DNA from: Carya illinoinensis
Taxonomy: Eukaryota; Streptophyta; Magnoliopsida; Fagales; Juglandaceae
Length of the DNA: 64,000 nt
NCBI RefSeq assembly: GCF_018687715.1
Contig: NC_056767.1
Location: forward strand, 28,402,001 to 28,466,000
Reading direction: 5' to 3'
Part shown: piece by piece, positions 44,030 through 55,585 of the stretch
Numbering within the stretch: position 1 is the stretch's first letter
How the letters are laid out: each line of letters begins with the position of its first letter
Notes under the pieces: generated by a model
Database searches by the model: none
What the model was told of the DNA's origin: nothing
Seen by the model: only the letters and a program-made list of their open reading frames with translations
Translations under genes and position numbers: made by a program

Positions 44030-45180
44030 TAATTACACATTATCTATAGATAAGGTTTTGGATATGTTTATAAGTAATTAGTAATCCTCTTTAAGGGTGC
44101 TACCTGCCCCTTACGGGGCAAAGTAACCCCTTCCCTATCCCCAGCCGGCGCATGGGCGAGGGTGGGGATTTTTCTCCGCAATCCTCCCACGTCCATGCGA
44201 GAGCTGGGGTACCCCATCTATAACATGGGGTGCAGGGGTGGACCTCCATTTGTCCACCCCCCTCTCCCCACCCTTGCCCCCCACCTACTTTGTCTTATGT
44301 GGAGCTCGTAATCGTTAACTTATTTACTTGAGTAGAAGAAACAACCTCACGAGCCACAACTCACAAAAAAACAAAAAAGGTTTAGGAATATGAAGCTGAT
44401 CAAGAGAAATTGGAACGAACCTAGTTGTTGGTTGCTATTTGTATTAAGTGAAACTAATGAAACGGTGCACAGCACCTAGGTACAGATTGTTCCATGGGGT
44501 CATATCGTATCCTTTAGACCTCTTCTTCTTTTTCAAACTTCTTCACTTCGCAACACACACACACTTCAACAGATCCTTTAAAGTCCATAAGCCTCTTCTC
44601 AGTTCCCAAGTCCTTTTCTTTCTTCTTTATCCCTTATGTCGGAACCCTAATAAATCATAAGAAGAGAGTTTGAGAGAGAAGAAGGGCAAAGGCTACAACG
44701 TTGTGGAGAAGGCATAGATGAAGTTCTCTAGGAAGGAGATTGAGAGAGAAGAGTTGTAGAGGGGTAGAGGCTTGAAGCCTCAAAGGTTCGGGAAATGAAA
44801 ATGGGGGGAGAAGGGGGGTGTTTCCCCTTTATATCTATGAAGCGGGGCGAGGTAATGCCGGGTTGGGGCTCACCCTCATCTTGCCTAGGCGGGGGTGGGG
44901 CACCCCTAATCTTCTTTTGTTGAACTGGTTTTATGAGATGAGTTAAGCTCATAAATTTTTTTATAATATCAGAGACTGGCATAGGACGAATAGGGGTCTA
45001 CACTATTTACTCTGTGACAAGAACCAGTAAAAATATTAGCATGCACGTGAGGATGAGTATTGAAGAATAATCTCATATTCCTTTTAAACAAGGTCTTAAG
45101 CATGTTTATAAGTATTGAACAATTCTCTTTGGTTGAATTGGTGAGGTTTGAGCCCATAAATTTCTTTAATAATAATATTA
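44030..45180. repeat. LTR-like repeat interrupted by a hAT element
   Basis: Left of the hAT (44030-44091) is GATAAGGTTTTGGATATGTT and TATAAGTAATTAGTAATCC. To its right (44909-45180) the same repeat continues with TTTATGAGATGAGTTAAGCT, TAGCATGCACGTGAGGATGA and a second AAGGTCTTAAGCATGTTTAT. The order matches the uninterrupted copy at 41580-41835, showing that the hAT inserted into an older repeat. Confidence 0.65.
44092..44908. mobile_element. Non-autonomous hAT transposon, 817 bp
   Basis: The left end is TAAGGGTGCTACCTGCCCC and the right end, reverse-complemented, is TAGGGGTGCCCCACCCCC: hAT-like inverted termini with GC-rich subterminal blocks (GGGGCG, GGGTGGGG) at both ends. It is flanked by an 8 bp duplication with one difference, ATCCTCTT (44084-44091) and ATCTTCTT (44909-44916). 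No transposase frame is present. Its GC content contrasts sharply with the surroundings. Confidence 0.8.
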
Positions 45181-45652
45181 TGCTAGTTGGGAATCAAACA
45201 AGAAGTCTAGATAGTCAAAAGTTGCATACACTTCTTCAGGTGAGGTTTGAGCCATAACTTAAACTCGAAATCCAATAGATTCCTAAATAGTTAATCCTAA
45301 TAGTTTAAAGTAAATCTATATTCTGATTCAAATACATCTAGTTTATGCCAAACCATTTAAGAGTGACCCAAATATCCTTAAACAACTATGCTAGAGCTAT
45401 ACGGCCAAAGCAAGTGTACCAAAACATTTGGCTTTACAAGCTCTTTACTTTTACTTTTGTTTTCATCGATGAGATTGAACCTTCACCCACTTTAGATACG
45501 TCAATGTAAGGTTGTTTTTATCCTATATATTATAGCCTCATTCATATAACTCATTTTATATATCAATCAAGTAAATAATATATTAATTATTACGGTGATA
45601 CATGTCGGCAATCTGAGGTTTCTTTCTAATTCCAACGAATTAGTGGGGCTAG

Positions 45653-45654
<2 letters not shown>
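45181..45654. other. Gene-free stretch
   Basis: AT-rich, with no supported exon or element. Confidence 0.4.

Positions 45655-45655
<1 letters not shown>

Positions 45656-45707
<52 letters not shown>
45656..45707. repeat. (AT)n microsatellite, about 26 units
   Basis: Uninterrupted AT run, followed by TTTATATATATT. Confidence 0.95.
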
Positions 45708-45709
<2 letters not shown>

Positions 45710-46145
45710 ATATATATTATGAGAAATATTACACTTACAAAAAGATTGCATAAAGTAATCTCACTAATTAACGTATATTTATGTAATTTGATATATTTAT
45801 TTTATAATAAAAATAACTTTACAATATAACAAATGATATCAAACCCTTGTGACTAAAGTATATGTATATATCCTATAAGGTCTCGTCTAATTCTATTAAA
45901 CAAATAATAAACACAGCAACAAATAAAAAAAAATTATGTTACGTATAGTCATTTTTTTATTTTTTATTTTTACGTATTTAATTGATGTGATTGATTAAAA
46001 TATTTATTTTATATTAAAAAAATGATTTCACTGATGTAATTTATTAAAATGGTTATTTTATATTAAAAAATGATGAAGGTTATCAATATACAAAAAATAA
46101 ATAAAGTGACTGTGCATAAAATATATATATATATATTAAAAAAAA

Positions 46146-46360
46146 AACTGGTTTTGTTATTGGAAAAGTGGGGTATTGTGTTTAAGTAATTTTATATATA
46201 ATCATAAAATATGTAAATGTCGAGTAATTATTTAAAAAATATGATTTATTATTAAAAAATTAATTTTTTAATATAAATCATATATTATATTTATTTATTT
46301 TAAATAATTATACAATAATTACATAATTTACTATTATAAATATCTTTTTTCACCCCATCT
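46146..46360. repeat. Diverged hairpin element of the 5385 family
   Basis: AATATGTAAATGTCGAGTAA, an ATTAAAAAATTAATTTTTTA core, and TTACATAATTTACTATTATA at the right, in the same order as at 5385 and 54752. Confidence 0.5.
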
Positions 46361-48059
46361 TTTAAGATTTATGAGAGCATGGGAAACAATGTAATGAGCC
46401 GATTTTTTTGTACCGTTCTGACCGGGGAATCAGGCTGCCACTCCCACCAAAAACAAAAGTTTATTTATAAATAAATTATATATAAATTAACATAAATTTA
46501 TATTATACATTATATTTATTTTATAATAAAAATAATTTTTAATTTTAATATATAAAATTAATTTGTGAATTTATTCTATAAAATTTCTTTGTAATTAAAA
46601 TATTTATAAATAAGAAATTTTATATGAAAACTTTACATTATATATCTCTACTTAATCAAAATGTATTTGATCATTTTTTTTCTTTTTATCTTAATATTTA
46701 AATATATATATATATATTTAAATTAAAAGTTAAAAATAACCATTCACATATTGAATAGGTGGCGATATTTAATTATAGTTATTAAATCTACCGTCGAACC
46801 TTTGTCGTTTTTTGTGACAATTATAGTTATAATATCTGCCTCAAGTCCTCATTATTCCTTTCATACTGTACGAGGTTGCATGATTCATTGTTTTGAAATT
46901 TCTGGTCAACACTTACTGCTACAAGTCACAAAATTCTAAGAAGATGTTAATACGAAGCAACTATCTATGATTAATTATTCATAAAAACAATTAAAAAATA
47001 AAAGTGGGAAGGATCACTTTCATTAGAAATTCAATGAACTTTCCTCGTGTAACGTTAACAAGAAGTACACATGCACTTTTGTTGCATGTTCTCATTTTTC
47101 TTTCAATGGGTCACTATCAACTAGTCATCCGCGGTCTTTAATTATTTTTCCCCCCGTTTTCTTGGGCTAGTGAATGTATTAACCCACAGGATTAGAAGAA
47201 AATATGATTCATAATTCATATAACTTGTTTGATCATATCTCTCTAAATTATTCACGTTTTGATTTCATCTTATAATCTAAAATATAAGTTGTAATTAGCT
47301 TTCATTGTTATGATCGGCCATAGGATATGTTTGGGTATTAAGAATATTTCAAATTATCTTCGAATAATAATACACTGTTTATATAAATAACAGTTTGTAA
47401 ATAATAATAAATTGTTTGTAAATAGTAACAAAGTAGTCTGAAATGGTCTAAGCTCCTAAACACAGCCCAAGACTACGTTATCTGTATTTTTAAATAAAAT
47501 TATTGTAATTTTATTTGATTTATTATATCTATTTTATAATAAAAATAATTTTATAATATGACATATTATATTAATTAATATTAATTTATAGATTTATTTT
47601 TATGTAATCTGTTTATTCTAAAAGTATTTCTTAAAGTGTAATTTAACACATGAAAAATAAGATAAATAATATTTATGGCTAAAAAAGGCGGCCACATATA
47701 TATATTTCCACGTGATTTGCGTTTGCAAAACTAAACCCATTTTATTGAGGCATATATGACTTCAAATTGAACTTCGAAGGCTGCTCGAGATAAAGGATAT
47801 AGACAAAGGTAACTTTTCTTGGGACGGTACAAACAAAGGTAAACTCAGTTCGAGAAATAAATAAATTAATTGTGAAGATAAAGTAATTCCATAAAATTTA
47901 CTCTCTTAAGATAAAACCTTTATTTATTTATTTATTTATTTATTTTTAAATTATATCGCACTTGTTTTATCACCAACTTATGGTAGTAACCGCAAGGAAT
48001 TTGCTTAGAACAAAATAAAAATAAATAAAAACCACAAGGAATTATCACAACATTTTGAA
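46361..48059. other. Gene-free stretch with a miniature-element copy at 47325-47470
   Basis: AT-rich. At 47325-47470, GGATATGTTTGGGTATTAAG on the left and CTCCTAAACACAGCCCAAGA on the right flank TAATAATACACTG/GTAAATAGTAAC repeats, a relative of 4449-4604. Four TTTA units occur near 47922-47943. No gene seen. Confidence 0.5.
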
Positions 48060-48720
48060 TATGAGCCGGGTGATGGACCCAAGATGTGAGGGGGTAAGAT
48101 ATCGAGGCTCAAGTCCAAGACTAACTCACCAAGGCACTATTAGGAGATAGAAGGGAAAGTAAGGATGTAAAGGGAGAAGGGGGTGTTAGAAGGTAAGAAG
48201 AGGGTGTAGGAAGTAAGAGGAGTAGTCTTAAGACAGAGTGGGAAAAGGAGAGATGCTTAGACATGCAAAGTAGACTATGCCTCACTACTATGGGGGACAC
48301 ACATAAAGAGGTATCAAATAAAAGGGAACGTCCAGACGACTTAAAACGTGTTCTTCTTCGACTTCTTTTTCAACATCTCGAAAATGAGTTTTGTTGAAGA
48401 GATCGTTTCTAGTAAATATATTCAATATCTCAATTGTTTAATGAGATATGAGGGACTGTAATAAATATATTATAATAGATTTCTCCTCTACATACGCCCG
48501 TGAACGTTGGTGTTATACTAAATTACGTAAATCTGTGTGTTCATCTTTCTTTATTTTCTCTGCATTTATTTTTCTTTCGCTGTCACGAATGTACGTATCG
48601 ACTCTGTACAGCCGCACCGGACCATTGTTGGAGGCATCAGACCACACTGATCGAGATCCAAATCATCATAGCGGGCCGAGAATGAATCTTTCTCACCTTC
48701 TGACCTGTTGTGCGATTTTT
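48060..48720 (+). mobile_element. Degraded Copia-type LTR segment
   Basis: Around 48445-48550, the order GAGATATGAGGGACTGTAAT, then TCTCCTCTACATACGCCCGT, GTTATACTAAATTACGTAAA and TCTGTGTGTTCATCTTTCTT resembles the transcribed end region of plant Copia LTRs as I remember them. The upstream part (48060-48300) is purine-rich. No paired LTR, primer-binding site or coding region was found and the borders are not determined. Confidence 0.4.
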
Positions 48721-50878
48721 TGAACATCAATCCAAGAATATCATGGACTTGTTTTTGTTGCACATGATGTTCTCGTGTAGACATGATCATAGTTATATCA
48801 TATTTACTGAAAAAGTCGAATATGAGAGATCTGAACGACAATTAAGAAACTCAAATTGAAGATCAACTAATAGGTTTTATGATGCCAAAATTTTCCCAAG
48901 GAAAATTATCATTTGAGAGTTTGAGGTACAAGTTTGCAACTCTTAAAACAGGCAAAATTCAAATACACATGAAGTGTACATATAAATGAGTATTATTAAG
49001 AATATTATTCAAATCTTTATTTTATTCTCTCTAATTCATTTCAATTTTGGAAGAAATAAAAAACTGAGATTTTGAAGATATTTAAAGTAAAAGTGTAATA
49101 ATATATTTTACAAGAAAGGTTTCTCATTGAAGTAGAGTCAAGTCATCCAATCTTGCATTAAATGATCATAGTTTAAAACATTTTGAAAGATTATGTTAAT
49201 AAATATTAAAAAAATGAAATTTTAGAAGTTTGGAAAATTAAAAATTATTTATAAGATAATGCCTAACATCACACTCTTATTTTATTAAGTAAGATGTGAC
49301 ACATTCATAATTATTGAATAATAAAAAAATATGTTATAAATAATTATTTAATAAAATAAAAATATAATGATAATATAGTATATAGAATTTACTGTAAAAA
49401 TATTATGAATCAAAAGAAAAAAATGAGATGTGAATAATAACAAACCTCTGACCGAACATGGGCCCCCACTCGGCCCATTCTTTCTTTTAATCTAAATTAC
49501 AAACCCGTCCCGTTCACCGACGGTTCCAAAATTGGTATCGGACCCTTATAGCGGCCTGTTGTTACTTGTTACCTCTCTCTCTCTCTCACTAGATTCTCGA
49601 TCAGAAATAGTCCCCCTTTGAGCAGGACAGTCCAATACATAGATTAATGGACATCAGCATCTGACACAAATGTTTACTACACCTGCACACACCATAACAT
49701 TAGACTGATGAGCCTCCTTTCAGAAAACTTCCTTAGAAACCCTTCGACCTCCCCTCCCTCCCTTCGACGGAAAACAAGCCCAAACCGCCTTACGCCTCAC
49801 GCCCGGTGGAGAATATCCAGCATAAACCGGCGCGAAATCCCTTCGAGAATAGACCGCGAAATCCCTTCATCGGAAAACGGAATTCACCGAAATCCCAGAG
49901 AAGGAATAGACCTAGCAACACTGAGGTAACCTCATTGGTTTTTTCTTTGGAGTCTAATTTATTTATTTTAGTCTGAAGGAAAAAAAAAAAAGAAAAAAGA
50001 ATTGGGTCGAACATTGCTGTTCAAGACCAATCCCCTTGTTTGCGCCTGTAACTGCTGCAATCCTGTCAAGAAAACATAAATATATATATATATATTAATG
50101 TCATGTGTTCGGCCTTAAAAAACACGATTAAGAAGCAGCAAAGTGTCTCTTTAATCTTGGAAAAAAGACAAAAAAAAAAAAGTTGGGAGAAAACACAGGG
50201 AAAACAAAGTGCCTCTGTGTTGCTTCTGCCATTGAAGATGAACTGCAAAGTTTCTGAGAAGAATGAGAATTCTGTAATGTATTCCTTTCTGGCCTGATAA
50301 TCAATAAGCCAATGTTGTGGTTTATATGTGCCCTGATAATTGACAAGCAAGCAAATTGGGAGCATCTGGGCCACGGAGTAGCAATTGGGAGCAAGGATTC
50401 GGTGGCCTGAATCTCGCAGGCTTTCTTCGAAGGAGAGACAGAGAGAGGGAGAGAGGGAGAGAAAAGAGAGGGAGAGGGGGGAAATGGAGAGGGATTCGGG
50501 CTATCCTCTGAAATGCAGCGCATGGTTGGCCCTATGTGGTCTCTACGTTGCATCCTATTATTGGTTTCTGTTGTTTGAAGAAAAGTGGATAGCCCGGTTT
50601 GAAGATATTCTCTTTGTTTAATTGTCTGAACCATTTTTTTTTTTTTCACTTTTCTGATAAAATCCAGCACCTTTACATGTACCCTAAGGCAAATTAGCGT
50701 GCTTTGAGGGCTTAAAATCTCAGAGCTGCCTGCAAAAGTTGTTACTCTAGATGTATGAGTCAAGCAGTTTGATTCTATACGTATGGTAATTGCCTTTGCT
50801 GTAGTCATATATGCACTGTGCTTGAAATGTGTAGGAGCAGGAGGAAATTAAGCAAAAACAGGCTGAGGGGCAACAGAC
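48721..50878. promoter_or_regulatory. Upstream region and probable 5' leader of MAT1
   Basis: No independent gene is supported. A less AT-rich block at 49440-49930 has a CT run (49574-49588) and a possible donor (ACTGAG|GTAACC at 49925), and may be a non-coding first exon. A GA-rich block at 50430-50490 follows. In-frame TGA at 50864-50866, five codons before the start, fixes the MAT1 start. Confidence 0.4.
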
Positions 50879-53800
50879 ATGGTAATCTCCAGTTCTAATT
50901 CCCACAACAAGGAGATTGCCATCAGGAAGAGGATAGCCAGCATGTAATAGCTCTCTCTCTCTGTGTCTGTTTGTATTAACATGTAAAATTGAAAACCTGA
51001 TAAGTTTCATGTAAATGCAATTGAGCCCCGTGCAAAGTTAGTGCATATGCATTTAACACTGGCTTTTACCATGCTTATGTGGAGTTCCTTTCCACCGAAT
51101 AACTGAAGCTTAATATTAGTATAAGATGTGATTCAGATGTCAATTGGGTCTCAACTGCAATGTAAATTGAACTTGGGGTCTTCTGAAATGTAATGGAGTT
51201 AAGGCATTGGATCTTGCAGATATTTGGATAGTTTGTTTCCAAAGGTGTTCTTACTGATTATTATGTGTAGAAGCAGTTTGCTGCTTTGTATTCAAACATT
51301 GATGTAATGGACAAGGGTGGATCCATAGCCAATGTTGGCTAAAGCTGTACCAGTTGAAGCAATGATATCTGTTTATGGTTACTGAAACATTTGATCAATT
51401 GTGCTGTAATGAACATGTCAAAAGTAGGTCCAATATTTTGGATTCCGTACTTCAGGATGCCATTTAAGTTTTATCTGAATTGTAATCTAGAGCATCAATT
51501 CTTTTCTGAAAGGGGTCTGTGGCAAATGCAAGGGCCACCCCTATTAGAGTGGAAAAGTGCCTGTCTTGGAGTTGATTCAAATTAAGGGTTCAAAGCTTTT
51601 TCTATAGGATGGATGAAAATATTTTGTTTTATTAACTTCTAGTTGATAGAAATTATAGGAATTACAGAAAACATTTCATTGTTTTGTCCTTTGCAGTGGA
51701 TTCCAATTTTTGTGTTCTTTGCCAATATATGTATCATTTTATCTATTATCCCTACTACAGTTCACTCTCTTGCAATTTCATAGATTCAACAAACGAGAAG
51801 AGGATTTTCCATCTTTGAGAGAATACAATGATTATTTGGAGGAAGTTGAAGACATGAGTAAGTTTGTTAGTTTTCATTCCTGAAATTCTATGCTTAAGAG
51901 TATATATTTTGACAGAAGGAAAACCATTCTTTCAGCATTTAACTTGATTGAAGGATTTGATGTCCCTGCTATTGAAGAAAAAATTGCAAGGTACCAGGAA
52001 GAAAATGCTGAACAAATAATGATAAATAGAGCTCGGAAGGTACACTTGTAAAAATATTCTGTTTCCTGCTCCTAACATCTGCCACTTTTGTCCCTCACAA
52101 GCGGATGATATTTCCATTCATGTGTTTTAATTAATGCCTTAGAGAAGAACAATTTTATACCATATGAGTTCCTCGTGCTAGCATTGGTGAATTTTGAGAT
52201 AATTTCCTTCATGTTTATATATAAAGGTTACTAATTTTTTATTTATTTATTTATTTTTTTTATATCAATCAAATAGGCTGAAGAACTGGCTGCAGCACTG
52301 GCTGCAAGTAAGGCACATCCTGCTCAGAATGATGCCGATGGGGTGAGAATGAGATTATTTTGTAAATATCAAATTTGTCTTGAATAAATGATTATTGTGC
52401 ATTTTTTTCATTAGTCTTAAAAAGACTCAAGGTAATTTTTCCTGCAAGAGACCTTTTTTGTACTTCAATTCGTTTCTTTTTGTCAAATTTTGGAGTTTAG
52501 GTTGTTGTTAGTAGATTAATTGATTTCTGTGATGCTATGCTCAAATGACTAATACATGACTGATATTTAATTTTTGTGATGACACTTCCAGTATTGCAGA
52601 TATAAGAAATATAATGTAACATTCACTCTATCAGTAGTGAACCAGGCTACTCGCTTCTCAATTGATAGGGAAAACAAGAAAATGGGAAAAAAAGGGAAAA
52701 TCAGTAGACAAACTTGGGAGCCTTTTGTAAATGTTTGAAAAATTTATATGATCACTTTTTTGAGACCTGAGGGGTGGGGGGCCTACTTCATGCAAAAATA
52801 CTTAAAAAGTAACATATCTAATCCATCTCTTGTGAGTTCTAGGACCACACTTAATTTGGACTGATAAGGAGAGATGAACACTTCTTAATGAATGTTAGGC
52901 CCTGTCAACAGTTGCAACTGTATAGCTCTCTTTAGAGTGAGTCCATTTATGGAGCAATTCATAAGTCCGCATATACAGTATACAAAACTTTGGCTTGAAT
53001 TAAATCATGTTACAAGTTCCTTGTACATGTATTATTCCAAGTTCAGAGATACGATTTAGACCATGCATACTTACTGTTTCTAAATAAATTTAAAGTTGAT
53101 ACTTAATTTACGGTTGTCATGCTATTTTGGAGCCTTTAGCACTTCATCTTAGGTGAATGATTGGAGAGGGAAAATATATTATAAATAATCGTGGCAAGCG
53201 TCCATGTGTGAAAACATGAGCTTGTATAAAGCATCAATGCATTAGGATAATTACATTCAAACATTCCACGATGCTCACTATGTGCTATTTCGTTTCAGTG
53301 TACTTACACCCATTGGTATGATGGACATTATAATTGCATGTAATTAACTAGGATTAGTCTTTGGTTTTAACTACTAATTGGTTGCTTGCTCTTGCCTCAA
53401 GAAAACTAGAGTTACCAACTCGAGTTACTTTATTACTCTGATGGTTCTAAAGCCTTATAATATATATATATATATATTTATATCTATATGGGTCAAAGGG
53501 CAAGTGCTGTTTGTCTTTTCTTGGGGGGCAAGGGCGAGGGTTTCATTCAACTAATAGTGTGTCGTACTGGAGCTTTAGAATTTGTAAACCGTAATGTTGG
53601 TGGCTTTCTATTTTATGGTCTTTATCATACTTCGAACCTGTGATCATGTGCCATCCCTACAACCTCTGAAATCATGCTTAACTATTATGTCTAGCTTAAG
53701 CGGTTAGACCTGTGATGATTTATCGTTTGGGTGATGTCTTTTGACTTATTGAACTCCTCTTTTATTCACTATTTTTAAAAAAATCACAATCAAATTTGGT

Positions 53801-54293
53801 GAACGCCTTTGTGGAATCTTGTTATTTCACTGACCAGTAATTCTAGGATGTAAGAGAATTTTGATGTATTGGCATTTGAGACTTAACCAGATACTTTGAA
53901 TTTAATATTGAGGTAGTAAAATTTCATGATAGTTTGAGTTTATACCTTTGAATCAAACTAATTTTTCCCGCCTAACAGAGAAGTACAATATTTAAACTAA
54001 GTTTCTCTATTTTTTTGAGACAGGCTCAAAACCAAAGCTCTCAAATGGGATACAGTGTAGGTACTCAGGGACAATATGCACCCACATTTGCCGGAGGGCA
54101 GCCACGACCTACAGGAATGGCCCCACAACCAATTCCTCTTGGAGGGGGACCTGACATGCTAGGTTATGCCACTGATGATGAGGAAATGATGAAGCTCCGA
54201 GCAGAGAGAGGTGGAAGGGCAGGAGGGTGGAGTGCAGAGCTGAGCAAGAGGAGGGCCCTTGAAGAAGCATTTGGAAGCATCTGGATTTTTTAG
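50879..54293 (+). CDS. MAT1: CDK-activating kinase assembly factor MAT1, short plant type
   Basis: Exons 50879-50943, 51784-51857, 51936-52039, 52277-52342 and 54024-54293 give 192 residues. The N-terminal [20 protein letters not shown] and the following [12 protein letters not shown] match the MAT1 central region of animals and plants. A Gln/Gly/Pro-rich linker follows, and the C-terminus [20 protein letters not shown] corresponds to the MAT1 segment that binds CDK7-cyclin H. The N-terminal RING finger of animal MAT1 is absent, and an in-frame stop just upstream of the start argues that it is not hidden in this exon. Known plant homologues (At4g30820, about 180 residues) are similarly short. 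The role by family is stabilising the CDKD-cyclin H kinase of TFIIH. Intron 4 is 1.7 kb and has no recognised gene. Confidence 0.92.
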
Positions 54294-55585
54294 GACCATT
54301 TTTCTTTTGTACTTCTAAATCACACAAGGTCCTCCGTCTAGGTGTAGGGATGCACAATTTTCTGTCAGATTATGAAATGTCAATCTTAGCTATAACAAAT
54401 ATACTCTTCTTTTTTTATTTAATCCCTTTACATTCCCTTTTCCATTGTATGTTCTGCAATTGGTACCACCAAAGTTTCTCCCAAGGTACTTCACCTTCTT
54501 CCAAGAAGTGAGTTCCTACTAAATTTTGGACCCTTATAGTTGCTCATGTCAAGGAATGCCTATCACCTCCAAAAACTACCTCTTGGTGATAAAAGTTTGA
54601 ATCCAAAACATTATCTATCACCCATTACTTCTTTCTTGTGTGTTTGACATGATTAAACCAAATACATACGTTTTACTTACCATTTTTGAGATTGAGATTC
54701 GACTCTCTAGAAGATTGATGGTTGGAGAAATTTGAAATGAAGGGATAGGAGTAATACTACATATAGTTGTAGAGTGGGTAAATGTCGTGTAGTCGTTTTG
54801 AAAAAAAGTGAGGTCAATTATTAAAAAATTAATTTCTTTTTTTATAGATCTCGTATTTATTTTTTTAAAAGTGATTGTATGATACTTACACGTTCATGAT
54901 TCTTAATTAATAATATGTTAAAAACAACACAAATGATTTATACAGGTTTAAATGATACAAGGCTCGTCCTATCTTTTATAAAAAAAATAGACTTCATTTT
55001 ATATTAAAAAGAAAGTGTAAAAAAAGTAACATTTTTTATTCGGTTTATTTCTTTTTACAAAAGGGCATTAAGAAATTTTTGAGACTTGTATTTTAGCATT
55101 ACTCAAAAAATAAATATAGCAAAAAAAATATAAAATCAAAACTTTTTACCATATATAATTAAAAAAAAAACATATATAATTAGAATTAAGTAATATTGAT
55201 AATTAGATATTTTGGGGATATCGAAAAGAAAAGTTAAAAAAAAAAATAAATAAATAAAAGAAGATATTTTGGTCCCTTCGCGAGCAGCTTCCGGATTTGC
55301 TTTGTGCTCTTCCACTCAGTTCGCAGGGAATTTAAGAGCTTGAAAAGGTCAAAAATAAAAATAAAAAAATAAAATCTTGTAGCGGTTGCTTTCCTCCACT
55401 GCTTCAACCTCCATTATCTCTAACCTCCAAGGTATGCCTAAACATCACACAAACGCTCTTTCTCTCTCTTTGACAAACATTCTCAAACTGTGACTTGCAC
55501 TTTCATTTGCGGTACCTGAATTTTACAATTCCAGAAGAAACTGATTGATGCACGGAGCTTTTTAGTTAGTAGGTCGCTGTGAATC
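54294..55585. other. Intergenic region between MAT1 and the PPR gene
   Basis: Contains the MAT1 3' flank, a hairpin element (54752-54905) and the promoter and leader of the PPR gene, with a CT-rich patch near 55459-55470. No extra gene. Confidence 0.5.
54752..54905. repeat. Miniature hairpin element, 5385 family
   Basis: TAATACTACATATAGTTGTA, GTCGTGTAGTCGTTTTGAAA, an ATTAAAAAATTAATTTC core, and AAAAGTGATTGTATGATACT at the right. Best matched by 14362-14530. Confidence 0.7.

Noticed and set aside
44728..44982. 84-codon minus-strand Pro-rich frame
   Set aside because: Arises from GC-rich subterminal DNA of the hAT element; no transposase similarity.
49708..49929. 73-codon frame MSLLSENFLRN...
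   Set aside because: Arg/Ser/Pro-rich leader-like translation before a possible donor; no family recognised. More likely an untranslated first exon of MAT1.
50385..50621. 78-codon frame with a hydrophobic C-terminal half
   Set aside because: Begins in GA-microsatellite translation and has no recognised homologue; it lies in the presumed MAT1 leader or promoter.
50128..50808. 226-codon minus-strand frame
   Set aside because: Ser/Pro/Leu-rich reverse translation of the GA-rich leader region; no domain and no splice support.
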